Origin: Rana temporaria
Lineage: Eukaryota > Chordata > Amphibia > Anura > Ranidae
DNA length: 64,000 nucleotides
Assembly: GCF_905171775.1 (NCBI RefSeq)
Contig: NC_053489.1
Location: forward strand, 138,276,642-138,340,641
Direction: 5' to 3'
The translations under genes and the position numbers were made by a program. Of this stretch, positions 23,135 through 33,757 are shown piece after piece. The first letter of the stretch is position 1. Each line of letters opens with the position of its first letter. The notes below the pieces were generated by a model. The model was given only the letters and a program-made list of their open reading frames with translations. It made no database searches and had not been told where the DNA came from.

Positions 23135-24036
23135 CTATATACATCTATGTATATCCATACACATCTACATATGACTCTGGTATCTTATATTTCATAAAAT
23201 ACAATTAGTATACTGTTGATTTCGATATAATATGTTCCTATATTCCTTTATAAACGTTTTTTCCCAAAACAGTCTTTTCAATCAATGCATAGGTTACATC
23301 TATCAATCAAATGCAAAATAATTATTAATGTGGATACATGAATTATTTTGATATGTGTTTGATGGATATGTGTTACAGGTTAATTCACATTTTTATAATC
23401 ACAATGTGGTATCTTTCATAATGTTGATTAGCTTAATTAACGCACTTCTTTTTATAAAACAAATTTCTCATATAATTCTTTCTTCTAACAAAGTTCTAAA
23501 TTAACGGAATATCTCCCTTGGTCCGAAGATGTCATTGATCATCTAAACATTACTTATTATTTATTTCATATCAACATATATTCTTTTAAAACTATGTGTA
23601 TTTTAAAATATCTCTGACTTGTATCAGATGTTTGTGAAGCTTGGACCTAATAAAGACAGTTTAATAGCTCAGCTGTGTAAATATCCTCTCCTTAGAGACT
23701 CTTCGCTGGTCAACATGGTCCATTGTGTTAGGATGGCTAAAGTCAACGTTCTTTTTCTAGGAAAGCTACTCCACAATGGAGATATCTTTTCACTTGAAAT
23801 TAGTTTAAACATCTTGTATGGTGAGAAAGCCATTTCATTGTTCTGTGACGAGAGTTTCCATTGTTCAGACTCTCGCCCAAGCTTGTAAAAGTCATAGATA
23901 GCTAATGTATTGGGAACTGGGCAAATATGGCTTAGTTTCTGAAGAGTTCTCATTTCAGTGATTCATCTCAAATTTTAGGCCTAATGAATCTTTCATATTT
24001 TTGTCAGAAAATATTAAAATATATTATTATTATCTT
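22018..24036. mobile_element. Unidentified 2-kb insertion between gag and pol
   Basis: Gypsy sequence breaks at about 22018 and resumes at about 24036. The insert is AT-rich, ends at its right side in a run of ATT units (tattattattat) and may be flanked by a 3-base CTT. It holds an AT microsatellite (23103-23132) and a minus-strand frame at 23953-23669 (94 codons) that resembles no family I can name. The ATT tail suggests a LINE or SINE, but that is weak. Confidence 0.5.
23103..23132. repeat. (AT)n microsatellite
   Basis: About fifteen uninterrupted AT units within the insert. Confidence 0.95.
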
Positions 24037-24995
24037 CGCCAAAACCCATGACAGGACCTGAGCACCTGACAGTTGACCGGGGTGTGGAGGACCGATTTCC
24101 TGGGTCTTATGGGACAAAACGTTATATAATGACCGGTTTCCCCACAGTAGAAGCAAGGGTTCGCCTGTCGGCGATGAAGTCTCTCCCCTGTGGTTAATGC
24201 TGGATGGGCCAGGCCAAGCTGCATGGAACTAGATGTGGGCGGAGCTTCGAGCAGTTGGGGGGTTTTGATGCGTTCAGACCGGCGCTCTTGTAAGCGTCTG
24301 TCGAGTTGAATAGTCAGTAGGATGAGACCCTCTAGGGTTGCAGGGATCTCAACTCTAGACAGTTCATCCTTGAGGGATTCAGACAGTCCCAGCCGATACT
24401 GATAACATAGCGCTGCCTCGTTCCATCCTGAGTCTGAGGACCAGGTACGGAATTGCACTGTGTAATGTTCTGCAGGGCGCCGACCCCGCCGTAGGGCATG
24501 AAGAGCAGCTTCAGCAGTGGCCGCCCGCAGGGGATCGTCATATAACTTGGCCATTGATTTAAAGAACTGGTACACAGAATTGATGAGGGGACTCTTCTGC
24601 TCCAGTAAGCCATGAGCCCATACTTGGGGTTCATCAGTCAGCAAGGAAATAATGAATCCCACTTTCACTGTTTCAGAGGAAAAAGTCCGTGGTTGCAGAG
24701 CCAGGTACAGGTAACATGCGTTTTTAAAGGATCTGAATTTCTTCCGATCACCGGAGAAGCGTTCAGGTGTTGGCACTCGTGGTTCCGGAGGGGGCATCAC
24801 CACAGCAGGAGTGGTTACCAAGGAACTAGTTAAAGGTGACCCTTGACCTGTGGGAGAAGGTGTCGCAGGCAGATGCTGCAATCGGCCCTTTAATTGGCTG
24901 TACTCTTTCTGGAGTTCTTGGATGACCTGGGTGAGGGCCGTGATCTGTAGGCTGGCGACTTCCAGCGGGGAGACACCTCCATCGGCCTCTGACAT
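24037..24995 (-). pseudogene. Gypsy gag (capsid and CCHC nucleocapsid)
   Basis: The frame opens at ATG 24995, only 13 bases after the 5' LTR. It shows an N-terminal coiled coil (ITALTQVIQELQKEYSQLKG), a retrotransposon gag core (PTPERFSGDRKKFRSF, VGFIISLLTDEPQVWA, AEHYTVQFRTWSSDSGWNE) and a zinc knuckle CFYCGETGHYITFC near 24150. It assembles the particle that packages element RNA. The frame is intact until it runs into the 2-kb insert. Confidence 0.9.
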
Positions 24996-25008
24996 GGCTG
25001 GTTTATAC
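24996..25008 (-). promoter_or_regulatory. Self-primer binding site
   Basis: Directly downstream of the 5' LTR the minus strand reads gtataaaccagcc. The ten bases ataaaccagc are exactly complementary to gctggtttat in the LTR (minus strand at 25442-25433 and 18445-18436). That LTR stretch lies about 30 bases after the TATA box in the 3' LTR, close to the expected transcript start. Tf1/sushi elements prime reverse transcription with their own transcript 5' end, and this fits that mechanism. No tRNA-type TGG site is present. Confidence 0.75.
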
Positions 25009-25456
25009 TGTCAGGAACTTGGTAGGAGGCCGAGATGCTGGGAGGGCTCCCCTTGCGGCCGAGTGCAGCACACCACTGAAGGTGACACAGCAGGTGTGGT
25101 GCCCACAGAAGCACGGGTGCCTGGATGCTGAAGACAGAGACCAGTGGAGCAACTGGAAGCTGAGCCAGGAGCCAAGCCAAGGATCATTCACCGGAAGACA
25201 GTCCGTAACCAGAAAGACCAGGGGTGAGCCGAGTCTTAGTACAGCAAGCAAGGTAAACAGAGTCCAGTAAACAAGCCGGGGTCAGATGCAGGAAGCAGAC
25301 AGATGGAGGACAGATGCGAGCCTAGGGTCGAGCCAGTGGATCAGGAAGAGCGGGTCAGAACAAGCCGGGTCGGTACACAGGAGATCAGATCAACAGGAAA
25401 TTCAGGACACAGGAACACAGGGGGAGCTGAAGATAAACCAGCAAATGCAGACACTA

Positions 25457-26580
25457 TTAGTTAGATTCAGTAAGAGTTAGAGTTCAGTAGATACGCCGAC
25501 CTAACTCGGAATCTGCGCTGTCCTAAGTTTAAGTGTATTCTCAAACAGAGATACACTTAAACACTTAAATACACGTGCGCCGTCGTACCTTAGGGTGCAG
25601 TAAAGATACGCCGTTTACGTAAGGCATTTTTAGGCGTAAAGTTATTCCATCAAATAGCTGGACTAGTAATGTTAAAGCGGGGGTTCACCCTGTTAAAAAA
25701 AAAAAAAATGTTTTTTTTTATTAGACCATTACATTCGGCATCGTAGCGCGAGCTACGGTATGCTGGTCTTACATTTTTTATCCCCGTACTCACTGTGCTA
25801 TGGCTCATTGAATATTCCGGGGAATGGGCGTTCCTATGGTGAGAGAAGGTGATTGACGGCCGGCCCTGGCACGTCACGCTTCTCCGGAAATAGCCGAAAT
25901 AGGCTTGGCTATTCACGGCGCCTGCGCATAGCCTGTGCGCATGCGCCGTGAAGAGCCGAGACCTACTCCGGCTGTCTTCGGGGAGCGTGACGTGCCAGAG
26001 CCGGCCGTCAATCATCCTCCCTCTCCATAGGCACGCCCATTCCCCGCGGGAGTCGGATTCTTCAATGAGCGATAGCACAGTGAGTACGGGGATTAAAAAT
26101 TTAAGACCGGCATACCGTAGCTCGCGCTACGATGCCGAATGTAATGGTCTAATGATGTGAAGGAGGGTGAACCACCGCTTTAAGTATGGCCGTCGTTCCC
26201 GCGTCGAAATTTGAAAATTTTACGTCGTTTGCGTAAGTCGTCCGTGAATAGGGCTGGATGTAATTTACGTCCACGTCAGAACCAATACGTCCTTGCGGCA
26301 TACTTTGCTGCAATGCACACTGGGATATGTACACGGACGGCGCATGTGCCGTTCCTAAAAAACGTCAATAACGTCAGGTCAACCCATATTGACATAAAAC
26401 ACGCCCCCTCAGCCTAATTTGAATTAGGTGCGCTTACGCCGGCCACATTTACGCTACGCCGCCGTAACTTAGCAGGCAAGTACTTTGTGAATACAGTACT
26501 TGCCTAGCTAACTTACGGCGGCGTAGCGTAAATACGCTACGCCGCCACAAAGATGCACGCCCCTAGCTGAATCCAGCTAT
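25457..26580. mobile_element. Harbinger-type MITE in the Gypsy 5' LTR
   Basis: The ends are inverted repeats, tagttagattcag against ctgaatccagcta. Compared with the intact 3' LTR (gcagacactaacagac at 18447-18462), the insertion lies at a TAA/TAT trinucleotide, fitting Harbinger target choice. It contains gtatggccgtcgttcccgcg and taagtcgtccgtgaatag, words shared with the MITEs at 34911 and 44794. Confidence 0.75.
25672..26183. mobile_element. TTAA-flanked foldback MITE nested in the MITE
   Basis: TTAA at 25672 and 26180 flank inverted ends agcgggggttcaccc and gggtgaaccaccgct. Long imperfect inverted arms follow, from tacattcggcatcgtagcgc (25730) to gcgctacgatgccgaatgta (26125). This gives a three-deep nest: MITE in MITE in LTR. 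Confidence 0.85.
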
Positions 26581-26714
26581 AACAGACTTATATAGGCCCA
26601 TGTGACCTGCTGGTAGAGATACTGGGTCCTAAAGTCCCTCTCCTACCAGAGATACTGGGTCCTAAAGTCCTTCTCCTGCCAGAGATGCTGGGTCCTAAAG
26701 TCCTTCTCCTGCTG

Positions 26715-26766
26715 TTACATAGTTACATAGTTAATCAGGTTGAAAAAAGACACAAGTCCATCCAGT
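26715..26766. repeat. Short interspersed repeat piece in the LTR
   Basis: The sequence ttacatagttacatagttaa, followed by gttgaaaaaagacacaagtcc, is absent from the 3' LTR at the equivalent place. It resembles a widespread vertebrate repeat tail. Class not determined. Confidence 0.6.
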
Positions 26767-26862
26767 TCCCTGACAATGCTTTTGCCTATGCAGGTTTGCC
26801 AACCCTGCACCGTTACGCACAGGGATGCGCCTATTTCCCTGACAGATGTACTGCCAAATTGG

Positions 26863-27200
26863 GCTGAGCGGAACAACCCCCAGTTTAGTTCGTAGCAGAA
26901 CATGCGAACAGGCAAAAAATGAGTGTGAACACACAAACACAGTTAAAGTCTATGGGAAGCGAATGTGAAAAATCAAAAGCGGTAATTTTAAAGACTTATA
27001 TGCAAGTTATTGCCATAAAAAAAAAAGTCTTTGGGGACCCGGGTCCTGCCCCAGGGAACATGTATCAATGCAAAAAAAGTTTTAAAAACTGCTGTTTTTT
27101 CAAGAGCAGTCATTTTAATAATGCTTAAAGTGAAACAATAAAAATGAAATATTCCTCTATATATATTGTGCCTGGGGGGGTGTCCTTAGTATGCCTGTAA
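26863..27200. repeat. Dispersed repeat (non-palindromic copy of the 43.6-43.9 kb family)
   Basis: It contains tcctgccccagggaacatgt near 27045, aagagcagtcattttaat near 27103 and gtccttagtatgcctg near 27183. The same words recur at 43680-43930, where they are inverted-duplicated. No gene is seen. Confidence 0.7.
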
Positions 27201-27264
27201 AGTAGTGCATCTTTCCCATGTTTATAACAGTTCCACAGCAAAAAAACAGGCATCAGTGTGTTCT

Positions 27265-28275
27265 TGGTTTCCATGTGCGGCGTGCGTTCCAAAGAAACCC
27301 GGAAGTTCCGTCACTGGTACGTGAAACCGGAAACCCCTCACAGTTACTCTTGTTGGGCGCAGAAACTGGCCCTGCTTAGCTTAACTATTATTTCAAAAAT
27401 AGTAATTACATGCCCCTGTTAAACAGGGACATAATAATTGGGCCTTTGGTTTTGGTAGCGTCAGAACACTGTAAGCCCTCAAAGTTACTCTTGTTGGGCG
27501 CAGGAACGGACCTTGCTGTGAAATATTAGATCAAAAATTGTAATTACATTCCCGTTAAACAGGGGCAGAAATATTGGGCCTTTGGTTTTGGTGGCATCAG
27601 AACGCTATAGTCCCTCACAGTTACTCTTGTTGGGCACAGGAATGGGCCCTGCTGTAAAATATTATATCAAGAATTGTAATTACATGCCCCTATTAGACAG
27701 GGGCAGAAAAATTGGGCCTTTTGTTTTGGTGGCGCCAGAAGGCTGTAACCCCTCACAGTTACTCTTGTTGGGCACAGGAACAAGCCTTGCTGTGAAATGT
27801 TATATCAAAAATTGTAATTACATGCCCCTGTTAAACAGGGGCAGAAAAATTGGGCCTTTGGTTTTGGTGATGTCAGAACACTATAACCCCTCACAGTTAC
27901 TCTTGTTGGGTGCAGGAACGGGCCCTGCTTAACTATTATTTCAAAGATAGTAATTACATGCCCTGTTAAACAGGGGCATAAAAATTGGGCCTTTGGTTTT
28001 GGTGGCGCCAGAACACTGTAAGCCCTCACAGTTACTCTTGTTGAACACAGGAACGGGCCCTGCTTAACTATTATTTCAAAAATAGTAATTACACGCCCCT
28101 GTTAAACAGGGACATACAAATTGGGCCTTGGTTGGTGGGGGAGGAGCAACAACACTGTAACCCCTCACAGATACTCTTGTTTGGCACAGGAACGGGCCCT
28201 GCTGTGAAATATTAGATCAAAAATAGTAATTACATGCCCCTGTTAAACAGGGGCAGAAAAATTGGGCCCATCAAG
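27265..28275. repeat. ~138-bp minisatellite, 7 copies
   Basis: The block cagttactcttgttgggc recurs at 27341, 27481, 27618, 27756, 27894, 28029 and 28168, with spacings of 135-140 bases. Each unit carries the hairpin gcccctgttaaacaggggc. Several units are a multiple of three long, so a plus frame stays open for 116 codons (27582-27932); I regard that as non-coding. The array abuts the 3' side of the hAT gene and probably belongs to its non-coding region. Confidence 0.9.
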
Positions 28276-28289
28276 ATTGAGGAGGAATA

Positions 28290-30164
28290 GCATAGGCTTC
28301 AAGGGATCCCAGATCCATAGCAAATTCAATCAGTTACATCAGCATCAAGTGCTTGATAGCTGCTGATCCAAGACTGATTCATTTTTATGAATGTGAGCCT
28401 ATCAACGGAGTCTGTGGACAGGCGCACTTTTTTGATTCGTTACAAACCCTCCAGCAGCACTGAATGTGCATGCTGGATGCAGGGCAGGCCAGTAGCTCAA
28501 TGGCATATTGAGCAAATTCTGGCCATCCTCAAGACCCAGTAACCCAGTGGATGCTCTGTTGGCAAGGTCTCCAAGTCTGCTCATGCCCCTAGATATTCCT
28601 GCACCATATAATGAGAGGCTGGCGATGGTTGCTTGAACCGATCAGACCTTGGCGCTGAGGACTGAAAAATTGTTTAAAGGCATAGGTCAGCCGGCCACCT
28701 TTTCCACGGCTCTTCGTCTGACTGAACAAAGCCTCAGCAACACTTTGTCCAGCACCAGGAAATGGTTCAGAGGGTTAATCTGCAGAAGAGGACATAGAGA
28801 AAGAAGAAGAGGAGGGTGGCGGAGAGAGCTGTGGGAGAATCACCACTAGCATTTTGGAGACGTAGTGGCAGAACAAGCTCCAACAACACTGAACCCTGTC
28901 CTGCAACCTTCCCAGCTGCCAGCAGAGTTACCCAGTGCGTCGTGAAGGAAAGGTAACATCCCTGCCCATGCTTGCTGGACCATGAACCAGCGGTAATATG
29001 AACCTTACTGCTGACCGCCCTGTCCAACGAGGCCAAAACCTTTCCTTCCACATGCTGGTAGAGAGTCGGAATGGCCTTCCGTTAAAAGAAAGAGCATTTT
29101 GGAACCTGCCACTGGGGTACAGCACATTCCACGAATTCACAAAAGGGGGCAAAGTCTACCAGCTCAAAAGGCTGCAGTTGCAGTGCTAGCAATTTGGCCA
29201 AGCTAGCATTTAGACGCTGAGCATGTGGATGGCTAGGACCGAATTTCTTTTTATGGTTCAGCAACTAGGGTATGTAAATTTGCCTGCTAAAATCAATTGG
29301 TGGTGTACTGCTAGCAGATTGGCTGCAAGTACTTGGGACGCCTATTGCTATACCTTCATTCCTCTCAGTACAGGTTTCTGAGAGGACTGGAGGTATAGTA
29401 GGGTTGGAGATCCCAGATGAGGAACAAGGAGAAGTCTGCCTTTTGCTTTGATGTGGGTCTTTCAAGTGCTCTTGCCAACGGACTGCATGGCAGGTCGTCA
29501 TGTGTCTGGTCAAGCATGTGGTGCCCAAGCAGCTGCTGTTCTGGTCACGCTTGATCCGCTTCAGGCATAGGTTGCAAACAGCAAAGGTGCGATCTGCTGC
29601 ACACGTGCCAAAAAGGAACTTTTAAAAGTCAAAGGGGAGTCAGCAGCAACCTGCACCTGCGTTGTGATGTAATAGGGTGGCTGCCCTTAAGCTGCCCCCT
29701 AGAGGACATCCTGCCTCATTGGAGTTGTGCCTCCTTCTCCTCCTCACTTTCCTCCTCTCTTCTCTCAAGCACCCAAGTACAGTCAGTGACCTCATCATCC
29801 CCTCATCCCCTCCCTCCTCGTCACTGGAGCAAACTTGGCAGTATGCTGCAGCTGGGGGAACATGACTGTCAGTTTCTTGTCCTTCTGTGGCACTCCCTCT
29901 CTCTAGGCTCCCGTTACTCCCTTCCCCAACCTGAGAACCAACATCGGAGCCTTCAAATCACTGCGCATCCTCCAGCAGCAAGTACCCGACATTGTGGTCA
30001 AATAATTCTGGGGACTCCTCCGTGCATGATGGTGGGGCTACGGAAGGAGTGACTGTGGACAAGGAGCCTGTGGAATAGGCCACTTTGTCAGCTGCGTTGG
30101 AAGGCAAACTACTCTGAGCCTGGGTGACAGAGGATAAGAACGGCTTCTTTATCCACTCAACCAA
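28290..30164 (-). pseudogene. hAT transposase (BED finger to hATC domain), decayed
   Basis: Pieces on the minus strand in order: an N-terminal segment from 30164; a BED-type zinc finger near 29590-29490 (AVCNLCLKRIKRD, then LTRHMTTCHA); AQRLNASLAKLLALQLQPFE near 29210 with FCEFVECAVP, typical of ZBED-like hAT transposases; SLDRAVSSKVHITAGSWSS near 29010, the region of the first catalytic Asp; and a C-terminal dimerisation segment near 28500-28410 (MPLSYWPALHPA, then FSAAGGFVTNQ). Stops and frame changes separate the pieces, so it is inactive. hAT transposases cut and paste with 8-base duplications; I could not define the ends. Confidence 0.8.
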
Positions 30165-30838
30165 CTCTTCTGCATGTTGTGGCTCAATAACATTGCCAGG
30201 AGCAGCAAAAAAGGACTATATTATATACTGTGTAAACTGCTTAAAGTGTATTAGAAACTATACACCACAGAATGCAGAATGCACTGTATATATGGGGCTA
30301 CACTGAATGCAGAGTATATTAAAACAAAGTAACATTACAGTATATCAGTACCATACCTGCAAAGCAAATACCAAAAAAAAAAATAGTAAAAAATAAAACA
30401 TTTTTTAACGCAACCTTGCTTAAAATATATAAATGCCGAAGCATGGGGGCATCCTCCCGCAAAAAAGTTATGCCGCGTACACACGGTCTGACTTTTCCAC
30501 GGGCAAGCAAAATGTGGTGGCAAAATCACCTCTTACAGCACTGGAGTCACGGCTTTATATATCGTGGGAGCAAACGCTGTTGCTGTCAAGATAAATAAGT
30601 CCGCGCAACAGCTGAATGGCGTACCTGAAAACAGTAAAGTAAATTACATACCTGAAAAGCAAGCATGAAAAAACATAATAACAATAAAACTTTGCAGAAT
30701 AGAATACAGTAAAAAAGAGCAGAACAATAGAGAGAGAATAGAGAGGGAGAGAACAATAAAACGACAACTATTTTTTTAATATATTTATTTGTGTTTTTAT
30801 TTTTAACTTTTTTTTTTAACACTTTTTTTGTAACTGTA
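30165..30838. other. AT-rich sequence, no gene
   Basis: It contains a short tgccgcgtacacacggtctg stretch resembling MITE termini, and A/T runs. Nothing coding is supported. Confidence 0.4.
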
Positions 30839-31086
30839 AGGCTGCATTCACATCTATGCGACAGCGGCGTACGGCGTACGCGGCGCATTTTGCCGCGAGT
30901 GTGTATCTTTTTTTTTTTAGATTCTTGTCGCCTAAAAAAAAAGGGTCCGGGACTTTTTTTCAGGCGACAGGCGTACGGCGTCTATGAGATGTGAACCATC
31001 TCCATAGATAGCAATGGAAATTCTCCCCTCTAGCGGCAGAAGCGTCCGGCGTTGGGCGTTTTGTCGCATAGATGTGAATGGAGCCT
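30839..31086. mobile_element. Short foldback MITE
   Basis: The ends aggctgcattcacatctatg and catagatgtgaatggagcct are inverted repeats of about 24 bases with one mismatch. Aactgt occurs just outside both ends, a possible imperfect target duplication of 6-7 bases. Inside are cggcgtacggcg-type inverted words. Confidence 0.75.
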
Positions 31087-33645
31087 AACTGTTCAACTTT
31101 TCGGTTCCAGGATTGGGTCTCTCAAAATGTGATGGCATCTTGGGAGACCCTGTGTAAGTGTGCCTAGCCTGTGAAAATGCTTCACCCTACGCTAATACTT
31201 CACTCGTGTGTGGAAGCGTTCAAAACATTCACCAATACAAGGACCAGGAGTGGCAGGACAGCCGGGACAAAAACAACGGGTGTCACGCCTATATCCGCGC
31301 TTGGTACAGACACAACATCTTCTTTGGGGGGCTCGTTGGGTAGGGGTACTCTCGAGGACATACGAAAAATGCCTCTCATGCAGTCGGCTTACTGCATTTG
31401 GTAGGGGATGGTGAGGTGCGGAACCGCCTAGATACAGGAGTTCTAAGATGATCTCATCCTGGAATTGAAGGAATGATCCATTCCGTCCTGAAGCTTTGTA
31501 TAAGACATAAGCATTCAGTAAAGTAAATTGGAATAAATATAGAGACATTTTTTTGTACCAGCATCTCGCCTTACGGGCAATATGATACGGCGCCATCAAC
31601 TGGTCGTTGAGGTCCACCCCTCCCATATCTTGGTTATATTGGTGGACACAGAGTGGTTTCTCCACAGCACCAGCCGCCGTATGAATTTGGACTGTCGTGT
31701 CTGCGTGAAGGGTGATAAGAACGAAAACATTCTTATCGTCCTGCCACTTCACAGCGAGCAAATTATTACACCTGTAGCAGGCTCTCGCCCCCAGCCTAAG
31801 ACGGGAATCTACAAGCCGCTGGGAAAAGCCCCAGCAATTAGGTTGCACGGTGTCACATGCTCCAATCTGACGATCAAACAAGTGACTAAAAAGTGGCATG
31901 CTGGTGTAATAGTTGTCCACGTATAAGTGGTACCCCTTTCCGAATAAGGGTGACACCAAGTCCCACACAATCTTGACAGCGCTCCCTATGTAATCTGAGC
32001 AACCCTCCGGTTCTATCTGACTATCTTTGCCCTCATAAACCCTAAAGCTCCATGTGTAGCCTGTTGCCCTGTCACAAAGCTTATAGAGCTTGACCCCGTA
32101 TCTGGCATGCTTGCTGGGAAGGTACTGCTTGAAAGGGCAAGCGGCCAGAAAATTTAATCAGGGACTCATCAACGCAGACAACTTGCTGGGGATTAAACAA
32201 GGCTGTAAAACGTTAGTTGAAATGGTTTATGAGGGGCCGAATTTTGTAGAGCCGGTAGTATGCAGGGTCTCCACGCGGACGACAAAGTTCATTGTCACTG
32301 AAATGCAAGAACCGCAGGATCGCCTTGTATCGTTTCCTGGCCATGGAAGCAGAGAATATGGGCATATGGTCGTGTGGACTTGTGGACCAATAAGTCCGCA
32401 ACTTAGGAAATTGGTGTATGCCTATGTTGACGCAAAGGCCCAGAATGGTTTTAAATTCGGAAACTGTTATTGGTTTCCATTCTCTGGCAAGGACGGACTG
32501 GGGATTAGTGGCGATGTAAGTACCAGCATATAAATTACTCTGGTCCACAATAGATCTATAGAGATCTTCCGTGAAATACAGTGAATAAAAATCAAGTGAC
32601 GTAAAATCAGCTGTATCCACCTGAATTCCGGGTTGGCCAGTGAATGGGGAAAGTATGGGTTCTGCAGAAGTGGTGGGGACCCAATCAGGATTGGCGAATT
32701 CTGCAGGAAGGCCACTATGGGCACGACGGACCTGTCTTTGTCTTCTTCTTGGTGGCAGCGGGACACTACTTGTGCTTGCCACCTCGCCAGCTTGAACTGC
32801 ACTTATGGGACTCGCCACGTCACCCCGTGATACTGCAGTGCTGGATGAACGACCAGGGTGTACTAGGCCGCTGGTGCTTGCCAGTTCACCAGAAGGAATA
32901 GTGGCGCTAGTACTTCTCTGCTCCATACAAGGGTCCTGCGGTTCTTGCTGCTCAACAACATCAGAACGGGGTCAGGTACGCCTGGCCTTAGCTCTGACGA
33001 CGAAGTTGTGGTCCCTGCTATCTGGCATGGAGCTGCTGTCCTCTACATGGAGCTGCTGTCGTATTCTGAGCCAGAATCTGACAGATGCGTGACCTCCTCC
33101 TCACTATCTGTCAGGCTCAGAAACGTGTAGGCTTCTGTACTAGTGTACATTCGCTTTGCCATTTTGGGCTCTAAATTTTGTGGTACACTAGTGATGATTC
33201 ACAGGTAAAAAAAGCACCTGATTGTCAGCGACTGTAGAAAGTGCTTAAAAAAAACTGTTAGCGATCAAAGGGATCTGGGGGGTTGTGTGCCTATGTGTAC
33301 CTGTGTCAGTGGTCTGTTGGTGCAACTCACTGTTCTGATGTCTTCTCTCCTCTGTGTCTGGACGAAAAGACCGACGCAAGGAGAGATGACATCACTTCCT
33401 CTGCCTGTGTTTACAGTTACACAGGCAGAGGAAGCAGATGACTGGCTGGGAGCGATCGCAAGGGGGTGGCTAGAAACGAATAGCCGCCCCCTCATCCCGG
33501 ATCGCTCCTACAGCTACGGGAACCACCGCAAGTACCGGGGGGTCCCGATCGGACCCCCGACCCACATCAAGGCAGGCACGTACAGGAACGTTGATGTGCC
33601 TGTCCGCCAACGTAAATGTACATGCAGCGGTCGTTAAGTGGTTAA
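31087..33645 (-). mobile_element. piggyBac transposon (right end defined)
   Basis: The right end is gtcgttaagtgg followed by TTAA at 33642-33645. The flanking sequence gcagcccactcacac continues an Ngaro-type repeat seen intact at 58585-58697, where TTAA is also present, so the insertion is at that TTAA. The left end is unclear and lies between about 30165 and 31190; the start given here is a convenience. A hairpin (ctctgcctgtgtttacag and cacaggcagag) lies at about 33395-33435. Confidence 0.7.
31192..33162 (-). pseudogene. piggyBac transposase, inactivated
   Basis: The likely start is ATG at 33162 (MAKRMYTSTEAYTFLSLTD). A 20-base tandem duplication near 33025-33065 shifts the N-terminal frame. 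From 32926 the body is open to a TAA at 32213, then continues in the same frame to a 1-base insertion in a T-run near 32130, then to the end at 31192. The four family aspartates are recognisable: VCVDESLIKFSG, HLYVDNYYTSM, and the pair in DMGGVDLNDQL. The C-terminus has a cysteine-rich zinc-binding tail (RCCVCTKRGYRRDT, CFCPGCP). piggyBac enzymes insert at TTAA, and the right end of this element is at such a site. Confidence 0.9.
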
Positions 33646-33757
33646 GCAGCCCACTCACACATGTTCCTTGTCGGGTCAGTGTGCGGTACTACACGTCACT
33701 GGGCTGACTCTTCCCAGCTCACCTCATGTCCGTGAGTCTGCGCATTCAATCGCAAGT
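33643..33757 (+). repeat. Ngaro-type terminal repeat copy (A segment)
   Basis: About 107 bases match 58586-58697 with five mismatches by eye, from taagcagcccactcacac to gcgcattcaatcgca, then diverge abruptly. This fits the 5' A1 repeat of an Ngaro-like element, while the copy at 58.6 kb is A2. Confidence 0.7.

Larger units (their letters stand above)
18011..26844 (-). mobile_element. Ty3/Gypsy chromodomain retrotransposon (sushi/Tf1-like)
   Basis: Two LTRs (25009-26844 as 5', 18011-18679 as 3') flank gag and pol on the minus strand, with 4-base GATG target duplications outside. The order is gag, protease, reverse transcriptase, RNase H, integrase, chromodomain. The primer site pairs with the element's own LTR and not with a tRNA. 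Chromodomain plus self-priming matches the Tf1/sushi lineage of chromoviruses. The copy is dead through stops, frameshifts, a 2-kb insert between gag and pol and nested MITEs in the 5' LTR. Confidence 0.9.
25009..26844 (-). repeat. Gypsy 5' LTR, interrupted by nested insertions
   Basis: LTR sequence occupies 25009-25456 and 26581-26844. A Harbinger-type MITE (with another MITE inside it) and a 50-base repeat piece (26715-26766) are inserted. The larger insertion separates the TATA box (about 26588-26596) from the transcript start/self-primer region (25442). Confidence 0.9.

Noticed and set aside
27582..27932. 116-codon frame in the 138-bp repeat
   Set aside because: Kept open because several units are multiples of three; other units (137, 140, 135 bases) break the frame and no start or domain is present.
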